This document shows, one piece after another, positions 42,201 to 50,762 of a stretch of DNA of 64,000 nt. A program made the translations under genes and the position numbers. The number at the start of each line of letters is the position of its first letter. Positions within the stretch are counted from its first letter, which is position 1. Below the pieces are notes generated by a model. That model made no database searches. It had not been told where the DNA came from and saw only the letters and a program-made list of their open reading frames with translations. The stretch comes from Pleodorina starrii (taxonomy: Eukaryota > Chlorophyta > Chlorophyceae > Chlamydomonadales > Volvocaceae): assembly GCA_030267565.1 (NCBI GenBank), contig BRXU01000020.1, forward strand, positions 1,303,001 to 1,367,000, in the 5' to 3' direction.

Positions 42201-43565
42201 CCCATATGGCATGCGAGTGTAGTTCATGATTTTATTACCCACCCAGTACGAAGTTTTCGCTTGGTCGGCAGGGTCAATGGGGATTTGTAAGAACCCCTGC
42301 CGCAGGTCTAGCTTCGAAAACACTCGCGCCTTCGCGCACTGGTGGAAGATATCCTCCGGACGATGCAACCCATAACGGTCCGCGCGCGTGACTTTGTTTA
42401 CGGGCCTGTAGTCCTGCGCCATGCGGTGATCCGTCCACATTCCTGTTTCGGGATCCTTTTTAGCCGCAATCACAGGGTTGACAACACACACCGTGGGTCC
42501 CGTGTTCTCAACTACGATGCCCGCTTTCACCAGTTCCGCCGTCTTTTCCGCAATAACCTCCTTTTCCTTAGGCGAATACCGGCGCGGTGGCTGCACGACT
42601 GGCCGCTCGGTTTCCAGCTCTAGCGTAAACGGACCTTGCCCGCCATGGTATCCCGGCAGCTCTTCCATGCTGTAAGCAAAGGCCTTCCCCTTTCGACTGC
42701 GAACCACTTCCTGGAGGGCCGCCTTAGACTGGGTATCAAAAAGAGCGCTATTGCCCCAAATCCACCCACCGTCGGGGTCCTTCTCGTAGCGGTCGTAGGC
42801 GGCAGCCGCGGAAACGCCCTCCGGAGTGAACGAGCTGACACTGGCCATGACGGAGGCGTGCCCACCGGGGCACTGGAACGCGTCGGACCCACCAGGGTCG
42901 GACGGAGCGCAAGGATCCCCGCCGTGAGCAAAGGAGACCCCTTCGCCAGCCTGACGAAGCAAGACGCCGCCAGTTGTGAAGACGTTGGATGAGATCCGCG
43001 CAAAATCTGAACCCATGACGCCGCCGTGAACGGCGCCGACCCCTGCAGCTAGTGTGAAAAGAAGAGAAGCCACCAGGGCAAAAGAGAGAAAGTGCGGCCA
43101 GGAGCGACGCGCAGGAGGCGGACAAGGCGGGACCCCCCTAGGAGCTCGCGCACGCTTGCGCTTGCCCTTCCTTGTGCTCCGAACCTGCTCCTGCCCCTGG
43201 GCAGGCGGAGCAGTGGCGACGCACGCGTGCTCGATGACCCGGTCAAGAGCAGAGATGACCGGGCTGGCGATGTGCTTGTGAAACATGCCGGCAGTGCTGG
43301 AAATGCTGGCAAACAAGGCGATGTACAAAAACGCACACAGCCCCTTGGCGGCCCCCCCGATGCCACCAATCAGCCCGCCCAGCAGGTTGCGCTTGGGCGC
43401 AGTAGCGCCCTTGCGGTTCACCTCAGCGTTAGCCTCCTCGCGTGCCTCCGCCTTTTCCTGAAGAGGCTGCGCGCCCTGCGCCGGTTCCTGGCGCCCCGCG
43501 TTGGGAGTGGGGTGCGCCGGTTCCTGGGAGTGCGGCTCAGGGTCCTGCTGCGTGGGCCTGGGCAA
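39168..43565 (-). CDS. pol: Gypsy pol: RT, RNase H, DNA methyltransferase-like region, integrase N-terminal half
   Basis: 1,465 codons from a non-ATG start. Residues ~62-95 and ~157-180 are hydrophobic and could span a membrane. RT ~335-530 with RMAQDYRPVNK, FSKLDLRQGFLQI and YVDDVLIFS (~483-491). RNase H ~628-740 (LHTDFSNRGIGAVL, YSSYKGEMLA, HQNADVLSRYP). Residues ~880-1070 resemble a cytosine-5 methyltransferase of DNMT3/DRM type: YEPIGGLCAGLEACLRAGLK (SAM-binding motif I), DRYLCSESDPAA, FAGWCWHDVGK (motif IV region), FMFVCEQ (motif VI) and LAHRLSAHWTNL (motif IX-like). Integrase zinc finger ~1325-1366 (H-H-C-C), then WGVDLCGPLP with the first catalytic Asp. It stops at LHHILGRYG; the second Asp and Glu are absent. 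The last ~19 residues come from the junction and block A2. Confidence 0.9.
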   Translation of the reverse strand: MPRPTQQDPEPHSQEPAHPTPNAGRQEPAQGAQPLQEKAEAREEANAEVNRKGATAPKRNLLGGLIGGIGGAAKGLCAFLYIALFASISSTAGMFHKHIASPVISALDRVIEHACVATAPPAQGQEQVRSTRKGKRKRARAPRGVPPCPPPARRSWPHFLSFALVASLLFTLAAGVGAVHGGVMGSDFARISSNVFTTGGVLLRQAGEGVSFAHGGDPCAPSDPGGSDAFQCPGGHASVMASVSSFTPEGVSAAAAYDRYEKDPDGGWIWGNSALFDTQSKAALQEVVRSRKGKAFAYSMEELPGYHGGQGPFTLELETERPVVQPPRRYSPKEKEVIAEKTAELVKAGIVVENTGPTVCVVNPVIAAKKDPETGMWTDHRMAQDYRPVNKVTRADRYGLHRPEDIFHQCAKARVFSKLDLRQGFLQIPIDPADQAKTSYWVGNKIMNYTRMPYGLKNASAKFQRVMDYELAKGGLDHCARAYVDDVLIFSNSVEEHIQHVAAVLDVLHGCGLRAHPDKSIFGADVIEYLGHNMSAQGISPHHAKVSAIMGLKPPCNVSELRSHLGFVNYYRCYIPNMSQLTTPLTHLLKKDQSWVWGPEQESAFNAIKAVFAQEGLVLRPIDYSKPLILHTDFSNRGIGAVLGQLDPDGNEYMCACISRSLNEHERNYSSYKGEMLAAVWGCKSFRHHLLGGLKFTLVTDHQPLTYLMSTDGLTGQYARFAAVMQEYDFEVVHRPGLKHQNADVLSRYPSPSDADNTGARLDEEEPPSLARTQALLTHSKAQGLVFRTALASHRPVASFSDDFCPSPDVLLPGNLGLPIDPMNVPPDSEHEIVSTSRDRTHASAVKWVRAAAKVNPQVFEANKTNPLSRAFFARGLGTGVTVYEPIGGLCAGLEACLRAGLKVDRYLCSESDPAAVRVVNMRLERLSAEFPKQFPPDAYRRVWLDLPLSLANVTEQALLSAGACDGSQWLVFAGWCWHDVGKEAGSLAPGACATDHVVRIVQTLQSIQRRAPAFMFVCEQPRASWRNASAAQQRVSDAFGEPVVVDAARFGSLAHRLSAHWTNLAAPELLALTTSLVRPEHDLSLQSILSPGRTVKPARVPEAQGLFPCNKVVEPLRVAPSLSRPDLQSLCDLVHDPLDPDNGALTITESECAMGYQAGDTEAPDVTDAQRRVLLGLAPDAMSTAGILAMCRVLSDVSLHEVAAFVSDVTPQAAPEPVRGLAYPLFPSEDPSPWSVAFAAAAHAEEAEAARPSARWPDIWDDEASIHFLRNGTHLPNLSVEEQRRVARRVGSYTMQGGNLYRVFNDAKSRLVPKPPDRVELIRRTHEETGHFGIRRTIALLLTRHWWYGMYRDVSNFVRHCEHCDRVNTSFAAPQPDLHPLPVQGLFYRWGVDLCGPLPVTKSGHTYVMICVEQFSKYAVLVPLPDKEAGHTAFAYLHHILGRYGASAEAAGASAKVHHVRPPT

Positions 43566-43572
43566 AAAGGGC

Positions 43573-44850
43573 TCAGCGCGGGGCGCTCCCCCCCCCCAGC
43601 TCGACGCCGGAGGAGGAAGAGCAGGAAGAGACCGCGCTGACGCACGCGGTTGTGGCCGCTGTGCGCGTCCCCTTGCAGTGAAATGGCAAGGGCGTCATCG
43701 GGATCGTGACCTGGTACCCAGGATGCTCGACAAAGTTGGGATGGAAGAACAGCTGGGGTGATGGGAATGACCGCAACCCATCGCCCAGGAGCTTCGCCTG
43801 CTCGTTCCCCACCAAGAACTGGAACAAGGACGGGGCAACGTCAACCACCAAGGTCTGCGTGAGCGGCACGCGCGTGGCGTGCGGCGTGCCACGGAGCAGC
43901 TCGAACCACAAACCCTCCACCTCGAGCTCCCCCCGAACCGTGCATCCCAGCTCCATGGACGTGGAGAGCCGGGTGCCGGTGGGCTTGACGCGGAGGTCGT
44001 GCGCCACAGCCAACGAATACGGGATGAGGCTGACCGTGGCTGCGAAGTCCCTCAGTGCCGACAGACCCAGGACGGTACCCCCTAGGTCGATAGTGCAGGA
44101 GCCCTTCGGATAATAGTACATCCCCGTGGGCACCGAGAGGTACCGCTCGGCGGCGGGGTTGGCCTGCAACGCGCGCTCACGCTCGCTGGGCGACAGGTCC
44201 GACAGCGTGCGCGGAGGCGCGCCCGACCACCCACTCACCTCGTACGTAACCCGGCCCAAGCCGGAGCCGGTAACGTGCTTGCCGCCGACCAGCGCAGAGA
44301 CGGCGGTGTCAATAAAGCCTCCGGCGCCAAAGCGAGCGCCCGCACTTGAGGGGGCAGAGGCTGAGGCTGCGGCGGAGGGGACCGACACTGGTCCTTTGGG
44401 AGCGTTCTTGGCGCCAGCCAGCGCGCCGTCGTAGGCACCGCCAGCGGCCGCGACAGAAGAGGACGCCAAGCACTTGCTGAGGGCCACTCCGGCGCCAAGC
44501 CACGCGCCGTCCGTCGTGGAGGCGTCGCTGGCGGCTGCGACAGAGGACCCCTGCACGGCCTCGACAGAGCTGGAGGGAGCGGGCTCAGCGGGTGCCACCC
44601 CCCCCTTGGGAGGGAGAGGGGCATCAAGAGAGGGCGAGTGCATTGACGTAAAAATGCGGTGAAAGTCCCCGACCCTCATATCCGCGACGCGCCTGACCGC
44701 GGCGCTGTCGGGATCCTCCTTGGGCTGATTGACCTTGGCAGACTCCGCACGCTGTGGGCTGGGAGACTGAGGCGGGTACGACGAAACATCCAGAGGCTTG
44801 GGAGTGAACGAAACCGGAACGGCCTGCTTGCCGGTAGCCGCGAGCGCGCT
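43573..44850 (-). pseudogene. Gypsy protease-region ORF, frame-broken from pol
   Basis: After the 15 residues shared with the gag ORF (SALAATGKQAVPVSF) comes a low-complexity Ala/Ser/Pro region, then near residues 255-370 of the frame a retropepsin-like section: LRDFAATVSLIPYSLA where an aspartic protease has DTGA or DSGA, and LVVDVAPSLFQFLVGNEQ as the second strand-loop. The catalytic Asp is there but the Thr-Gly is Phe-Ala, so activity is doubtful. The frame ends at TGA right after a run of ten G (minus strand; 43,588-43,597), and a one-base shift in that run would join it to pol. A programmed frameshift, a mutation or a read error could explain this. Confidence 0.55.
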
Positions 44851-44891
44851 AGGCACATGTTTGGTCTTTTGTGCAGCCAGCTGTTCCGACA
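44849..44891 (+). repeat. Block B2, right terminus of the gypsy composite
   Basis: 43 bp identical to block B1, ending in CA next to the CCAG target duplication. It overlaps the end of the inverted pol fragment by CT (44849-44850). Confidence 0.9.
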
Positions 44892-45002
44892 CCAGGGTAG
44901 CGATAGGGGTGATGTGTACGCCGAGGTATTTGTACGATCCTGTTGGGGGTTCGTACGGGATGGGTACGCCATCGATCCGAATTTGGTTTTTCAGGAGACG
45001 TT

Positions 45003-46682
45003 CTACGGCGGCCCTGTATTTTTGCGTACCGGGGCCCCGACGAGATCAGTACCGGAACGCGCGCGGCCGTGCAGAATGCCCTGCAGTTGGCACTTGCCTA
45101 CGTTGACCTTGAGTGCTCCCCAGCGGGCGTAGCGCTCTATTTTTGTGCTCTGTGTGCGCATGTCAGACACGGTGTTCGTGAGGACCACTAGGTCGTCCGC
45201 GAAGGCTCCCGAGCTGAAGTGGTGTCGGTCATTTTCGTCCGCTTGGAGGCAGCCGTAGCGGTATCCTCGGCCTCCGCTGTGTAGCCATCTGAGGAGTGGC
45301 TCCATGTAAATGATGAACAGTACGGGCGATAGTGTATCGCCCTGAATCGTGCCTCGTTCGATTGCGATCTCCGCGGTGTAGCCATGTTCGGTGCGTATGC
45401 GTGTGGTGGCGCGCGAGTACAGGTTCGCGACCACCGCGATGAGGTCCTCCGGATATCCTAGGTCGTACATGATCATAAGTAATTTGTCGTGATCTATGGT
45501 GTTAAATGCCGATGTGAAATCGATATATAGTAAGTAGAGGTCTCGCCTGGTTAGGCCGGCGTCCTCGATGGCGTGTAGTACGTTTTGGATCTGCCGCTCC
45601 GTGTTACGCTGCCGGAGGTACCCTTCCTGGGCTTCCGTGAAGATGTGCGCTTGTTCACTAAAGGTGACGATATTGGACGTAATGTGGCTGGTGTATAGTT
45701 TGTAGAGTGTGTTTGCCAGGGCGATGGGGCGTTTGTTCTTGATGAGGAGTGGGTTGCCCTTTTTGGGAATGAGTACCGTGTCTGATTGCGTCCAGTGGGG
45801 GGGGATTTCGGCCTTGACCCACATGACTGTGATCAGGTGGTGGATTGCGGTTTGGAGGTCGGGGGGGAGTGTCTGTAGCAGCTCGTTGGGTATGCCGTCT
45901 GGCCCGGGGGCTTTGTTGCGGGCGAGATGGTCTAAGCATGCGCGGAAGTTACATGGGTCTAATATGCCAGGGAGGAGGGACGGGGGTGCGCTTTCCCCTT
46001 GGGCTAAACCACGTCGTAGAGGGTCCGGCGCTCCCGGCGTCTCCCAGGGGTAGTTCCGTGGGGCTTTGCTCGGGAGGTATTTGCCAGTGCGGGGTCCGGA
46101 GATGGGCCGGGCTAGGAGCGCGAAGTGCGTGTGGAGTGCGTCGAGGATGCCGTCCGAGGTTGTGCACAGGTGCCCGTCGGCGGGGTGGCGAATGGCCGTT
46201 ATGCCGCGTGGCTGATCGTCGGGCTCGAGAATTTGTTTGTGTGCGTGTTTCGGTTTCTTGGCTAGGAGGCTCTGAAATTGTTTCCTGGCTTTGCTCGCAT
46301 GTAATTTACGGGTTTCCGTAGTCAACTTCTTAATTTCCCCTCCCTTTTCTCTTATTGCGGCACGCAGGGCGCGGGTCTCTGGTGTTTCTCGGAGCTCCGG
46401 GTTTTCGCGCGCGTGGGCTGTCGTACCCTCAGGTGGGTTGGGGTTTGCAGGGGTGATCAGCGGGGTGGGTCGGGGGGGGGGTTGTAGGGTCTCTGCGTCG
46501 GTGTTTTCCGCGTGCGGGGCGTCGGGTGCCGGGTGGGATGGGGTGTCCGGCCGTGGCGCGCGTAGTATGCGGGTGAGTTCGCATTTCAGGTTCGTCGTAC
46601 AGACGGGTGATTCGCTTGCCGGTGCCTCTTCGTGCGTGCAGGCGCCCCGTGCGGGGGGGCTTGTGCTGGCAGTGGCTTTCAA
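45003..46682 (-). pseudogene. LINE copy 2 reverse transcriptase, frameshifted near its C-terminus
   Basis: Same RT as copy 1 through FADDLVVL and GKCQLQGILHGRAR, then out of frame: copy 1 reads GACTCAGATCAG (13,360 region) where this copy reads GACGAGATCAG (45,039-45,049), one base fewer. The thumb end and last ~60 residues are lost, and the gypsy element removes the rest from the transcript. The RT core residues are intact. Confidence 0.85.
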
Positions 46683-49600
46683 GGATCCCGAGGCACCGCA
46701 GCAGTAGTGATCCGAGCTCGTGGCTGAGGGTGGCGACGTTCGTTGTTTGGACGGCTTCGTGATCGCGCAGGTGGGTCAGGATCTGTATTGCGTCCTCTTT
46801 GCTCGCCGCTCGCTCCAGTCGCGCGGATGCTGCCGATATGGTTTCGTGTGCGGGTCTGAGTGCGGCTAGCAGGTGAGCGACGGCCTCTGTGAGCGTCGCC
46901 TCCATCTCCATGCGTGCTTTGGTTTTGCTCTCTTTTTGTACGGGTAGTTGGATCCGGCTCCAGGAGCTTGGGGTAAGGTCTGGGGGGGGTTGGGCAGCGG
47001 GGGCGGGCAGGAGCTTGATGCCTGCTAGGGGTAGGAGGGTGCAGAGCGGTTTGTGGTCAAAGTTCCCGCCACACTCATAGACTTGTTCGTACGCTTTCCC
47101 TTCCATTGCCGCAGCGTCGCTGGTCTGAGCGGCGAGGAGGACATCGTCGATGCGGCTGTGGTGGGTATCGTGTCCCTGCTGTGTTTGTGTGTATGTGTAC
47201 TCACGTCGCGCCGTGTCCACCGGTTTTAGGCCTGTTTCTTCTGAGAAGCGTCGGTGCGCACGGTCTGTCGCATTGCAGGTGCCCGTAGACCGGTCGCTCA
47301 GTTTGAGTGTTGCATTCCAGTCGCCCGCCATCACAAGGTGTTCGCCCTTAGCATTGGCTTGCAGCGCGGCCGCCCGTCCGTAATCGTATATTTTCTGCCT
47401 GGCGGCGGGGTCGGCCGGGCAGTATACCCCTATGATATGTAGAGCCGTACTGCCCGGGGGTGCGATGCGCACATGTCCTATGTACCCACTGAGCTCCGGG
47501 GGCACAGGTTCTGCCGTTGCGCTGCCTTGGCGATGGAAGCGGTCTGCCACGCCGATCATCACTCCTGCCTGCCGTATAGTGGGGTTACTGTCGTGCGGGT
47601 GGTTACTCATGTATGTCTGGTAGGGTTTCAGGGTGTTCTTCACCCCGGCGATGGTTCGCCGGTGATGGGCGCTCAGTTTGGTTTCCGTTAGCACCATTAC
47701 GTCTGGTTTGTGTTCGTCTAACAGGTGTTTTATTCCCTCGCGGTGCCCCTGCAGGCCGCGGGTATTCATCGTGAGGATCTTGAGGTGGCCGGGCCGTGGG
47801 TCTCCTGGCGCGGGGACGGGTGGCGCTGGCACGGTCCTCTGGGGAGTTTCAGCAGGTGCGGCAGGGGCCTCCGTCCTGGGTTTCTTGGGTAGCACGTATT
47901 TTGTCATGTGCTGTTGCTGGGGTCCTGATTTCGGTTTGGGGCGGGGTTGCGGCATGGGGGGGTTGTCTGCGTGGCGCTTGCGCTGTTGTGTATGTGGGGC
48001 GGTTGGTTCGGCGGGCGTGTGCGTGGTGTGTGTTGGCTCCGGGGCCGGGTTGGGAGGGGTATGTGCGGGTCCCCGAGCTGCCTCCGCTACGTTCGGCGTT
48101 TCGTCCGCCCGTTGGTTCCGTCCCGGTCGGATGGGGAGTCCCAGCATACGACGGAGGTGGTATGTGATGGTATTGGTTGCTGGCGTCGTTCCCGTCTGAC
48201 CTCTGGTCCGTTTCCTGCTTCTACTTGCAGGTGCCGCTGCTTGTGGCCCGGGGTTGCGGTTTGCGGCTCCGTCCGCGTTGGAGCGGCGCGCCGATGTGGT
48301 GCCCGCGTCTGCTGGGCGGGCCCCCTGGAGGTCTGGCTGCGTTTCGCGCGGGTGGAGATCGACGTTGTGAGCGTCCGGCAATGGCTGCGCTGCGCCCGTC
48401 CCAGGTTCCGCAGGATCTATTTCCATGGGACTTGGTTCAGCGGCTGTGGTTGCAGGGTTATCACCGGGGTTCTCGTGCTGGGCAGCGCTTAGCTCGGCGG
48501 CGTTCAGATCCTCATGCGCACGGGTCGGGGGTAGGGGGTGTTCGAGCTGTGATGGGGGGGTTTGCGTACGTCCTTCGGTTCCCGTGGGGTCTGCCTCGTC
48601 GATCTCCATCGGTGTGGGGTGGATGTCGGCTGCATCGTGTCCGGTTGCCGCGCATTCTGCATTTTGCCAGTGGTCCGACTCTTCCAGTGCCATCGGTGTG
48701 GGGCTAGGGTCCGTGAGGTCGAGGATGGCGGGGGCTGTGGGTGGCTGAGCGTTCTGCGTGCGACCTTCCATTGTGTGCCACTCTTCCGGCCCCGGGATGT
48801 GGCGGAAATCCAGCATCATCTGATTGATGGTCAAAATGTCTACCGGCGCCAGGTAGTGGACGTGGCCCGTTAGCCGTGCCCATTGGCTGTTGTCCATGGG
48901 CCTTTGGCTTTGCCCTGCCACCTCAGCTGAGTCAATGCGAAACCAGTTATCCCCGGCACGCTTAACCGCTATGGCGTGTGCTGGCCCTTGCAGTACGAAT
49001 CCAAGTGATAGGGCCGTACTGCCGTTGGGTGTGTGTGCCGCAATTCCGGCTAGAATGGTTTCACGACTGCTTCCGGGTGGGATGGTGTAGCCGCAAGATA
49101 CGGATGCGAGGTAGGGGCAGGTTCCGCCCTGTAGATTGACGCAGTGGCGTAGGTAGTGGTTCACCAGCATGACGCTGAAGTTTCCGGTATGTCGGTTAAA
49201 CGCATGGCTCCAGAGTTTGGCAGTGCCAGTTTCTCGTGGGCTGTGTCTGGCTAGTTCGTTTAGCCGGAGCTGTACGGCATTGCAGTACTGCAGTACGGTC
49301 AGTGGCTCAAGGACCCGACGGCCCATGAGGTTGTTAATGGCGTGTATTTGGCAGAACTGTGCTTCTTGTGGCTCGTGGTAGGTGGGTGGGGGGATGGTCG
49401 CGGGTGGGGGCCACAGCACGGTCAGGCGGTGCAGTCGTGTCTGCTGGGTGTGTGGTGCCTGATTCCGCTGGGCCCTTTGTGTGGGCAAGGGTGATCCAAT
49501 CATGCGGGTCAGATGTCGTAATGCAGTTGTATGACTACGGATGTGCTCGCGGCTTGGTTGTGCACGCTGTGTGTGTGTTGGCGTGCTAATGGGGCGCGCA

Positions 49601-50220
49601 GGGGGGACTGCCGGGGGTGGGTTATGGTGGATGCAGGTTACAGCTTCATGAACCGCGACCTGCCATCCGCTTCGTCCTCCGTCCTTCCGCCTAATGGGCT
49701 GGGCCACGGGGGGTGGGCTCCACTGGCCCTGGGGGACCACTCTACCACACGGCGCGTGTAACATCCTGACAATCACATTCTCGGATGTCTCTCCGATTCC
49801 GTCCCCCTCCTGGTTGGCTACTAGGCCTCGCTGGTCCCCTGCATCTCTCCCGTGCCAGCGAAGTCCGCCTAGGCATTGGCAGCTTGCTAATTCCGCCATC
49901 AGCATGTCATCCATCGGGACTCGTGCTTGGTGTTGCCCATTACGGTTCTGGGGGTCCCTTTCCCGTAGTACGGCTTTTCCTTCTGCGTTGCTCTGGGCTG
50001 GCGTTCTGGTATTGGCTGCATGGGCTTTAAAGGTCGTTTGTGTGATTTCATCGTTGCTATCTGTTGTAATGTTGTCTAGCGCACTTGCTTCAGTTTCTTG
50101 GTTGTGCTCTTCGGACATGTCGACGCACTTCTCGTTGTGCAGGCTGAGGTCGCCTACTGTTAGGGGACACTCTACATACATGTAATCAACACGGGACGAG
50201 GTACCAATACTGTTGCGCAC
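46429..50220 (-). CDS. LINE copy 2 ORF1: Josephin-like protease and APE endonuclease in one 1,263-aa protein
   Basis: Undivided version of the two ORFs of copy 1. Residues ~287-460: Josephin-like region with Cys290 (EAQFCQIHAINNLMG), His415 (GPAHAIAVKRAG) and Asp430 (NWFRIDSAEV), matching the order and spacing pattern Cys, His, Asn/Asp of ataxin-3-type enzymes. Residues ~460-770 are Pro/Thr/Glu-rich linker. Residues ~805-1,030: APE-type endonuclease (MNTRGLQGHREGI, LTETKLS, AGDWNATL, NFDHKPL). The tail is Pro/Arg-rich and overlaps the RT ORF in another frame. A Cys-protease could process the polyprotein or remove ubiquitin from it; this is inference. No zinc-knuckle or coiled-coil ORF1 of the usual L1 type precedes it. 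Confidence 0.75.
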   Translation of the reverse strand: MRNSIGTSSRVDYMYVECPLTVGDLSLHNEKCVDMSEEHNQETEASALDNITTDSNDEITQTTFKAHAANTRTPAQSNAEGKAVLRERDPQNRNGQHQARVPMDDMLMAELASCQCLGGLRWHGRDAGDQRGLVANQEGDGIGETSENVIVRMLHAPCGRVVPQGQWSPPPVAQPIRRKDGGRSGWQVAVHEAVTCIHHNPPPAVPPARPISTPTHTQRAQPSREHIRSHTTALRHLTRMIGSPLPTQRAQRNQAPHTQQTRLHRLTVLWPPPATIPPPTYHEPQEAQFCQIHAINNLMGRRVLEPLTVLQYCNAVQLRLNELARHSPRETGTAKLWSHAFNRHTGNFSVMLVNHYLRHCVNLQGGTCPYLASVSCGYTIPPGSSRETILAGIAAHTPNGSTALSLGFVLQGPAHAIAVKRAGDNWFRIDSAEVAGQSQRPMDNSQWARLTGHVHYLAPVDILTINQMMLDFRHIPGPEEWHTMEGRTQNAQPPTAPAILDLTDPSPTPMALEESDHWQNAECAATGHDAADIHPTPMEIDEADPTGTEGRTQTPPSQLEHPLPPTRAHEDLNAAELSAAQHENPGDNPATTAAEPSPMEIDPAEPGTGAAQPLPDAHNVDLHPRETQPDLQGARPADAGTTSARRSNADGAANRNPGPQAAAPASRSRKRTRGQTGTTPATNTITYHLRRMLGLPIRPGRNQRADETPNVAEAARGPAHTPPNPAPEPTHTTHTPAEPTAPHTQQRKRHADNPPMPQPRPKPKSGPQQQHMTKYVLPKKPRTEAPAAPAETPQRTVPAPPVPAPGDPRPGHLKILTMNTRGLQGHREGIKHLLDEHKPDVMVLTETKLSAHHRRTIAGVKNTLKPYQTYMSNHPHDSNPTIRQAGVMIGVADRFHRQGSATAEPVPPELSGYIGHVRIAPPGSTALHIIGVYCPADPAARQKIYDYGRAAALQANAKGEHLVMAGDWNATLKLSDRSTGTCNATDRAHRRFSEETGLKPVDTARREYTYTQTQQGHDTHHSRIDDVLLAAQTSDAAAMEGKAYEQVYECGGNFDHKPLCTLLPLAGIKLLPAPAAQPPPDLTPSSWSRIQLPVQKESKTKARMEMEATLTEAVAHLLAALRPAHETISAASARLERAASKEDAIQILTHLRDHEAVQTTNVATLSHELGSLLLRCLGILESHCQHKPPRTGRLHARRGTGKRITRLYDEPEMRTHPHTTRATAGHPIPPGTRRPARGKHRRRDPTTPPPTHPADHPCKPQPT

Positions 50221-50303
50221 TCGTATCTTTCGAGCCAGCTGAATCCGTGGGCATTTTCCGCGACCCTTCCTTACGCTGGCCGCCGAGTTGGTATTGGTTC
50301 CTG

Positions 50304-50762
50304 TATCATCGTTGAATTATCTGTTTAAGCTAACGGTTTGTTATTATTTCTTGATTGGCAGTCGGCGAGCTGTTTTGCGTCGTTTGGGGTCGCCAGCAGG
50401 TCCAATGGCATCGCTGATCTGGTTGCCCTGCCTGAGTGCATGGCGGCGCTGCAGACTTTACGAATGTGTATCGAGACTCTCAGTATTTCAGGCAGCCGGC
50501 TTACTCGCATGGGTCCTCATTGGTCGCGGGCTGTTGGTTCACGGAACAGCATCAAGCTTGGGCACATCTGCAAACCTAACCTGGTCTGATAAAGGACGCA
50601 GGTCCGGTTGTATAGTGCCTTAGTTATGTAATCCTGTAAGCATGCGAACTCTGACCGCGTTTGTGGACACATGTTATGGAACGCCGAGGAATGCTGGGGA
50701 TGCTAGTGGGTTGGGCACAACGTTCAGCAAAGTCACTGAAGTAACCCACAAACTATTATTGA
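50304..50762 (-). mobile_element. 5'-truncated LINE copy upstream of LINE copy 2
   Basis: Matches 18,625-19,083 of the fragment beside LINE copy 1, with the same junction to the full LINE. It ends 73 bases earlier, at ATTATTGA, which is where similarity between the two duplicated loci stops on the right. Confidence 0.85.

Larger units (their letters stand above)
33194..44891. mobile_element. Composite Ty3/gypsy-derived retroelement nested in LINE copy 2
   Basis: 11,698 bp starting TGACAGAGC and ending GTTCCGACA (TG...CA) with a 4-bp CCAG duplication. Order: block A1 (33,194-33,844), leader, gag with zinc knuckle, integrase C-terminal part, PHD finger and Tudor-like region on the plus strand to 38,433, G-run, block B1 (38,509-38,551), GC, block A2 (38,554-39,204), pol on the minus strand (39,198-44,850), block B2 (44,849-44,891). 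There are no ordinary LTRs at the two ends: left has only A, right only B. Gag, protease and pol frames are all damaged and the middle of the integrase core is absent, so this copy is not autonomous. Confidence 0.85.
44896..50303 (-). mobile_element. LINE copy 2, main part
   Basis: Continues LINE copy 1 sequence from 13,215 to 18,624 after the gypsy insertion; CCAG at 44,892-44,895 is the duplicated target. Together with 32,630-33,193 it is a complete LINE. The first ORF is intact here, but the RT has lost one base near 45,041 and is interrupted by the gypsy element. Confidence 0.95.
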
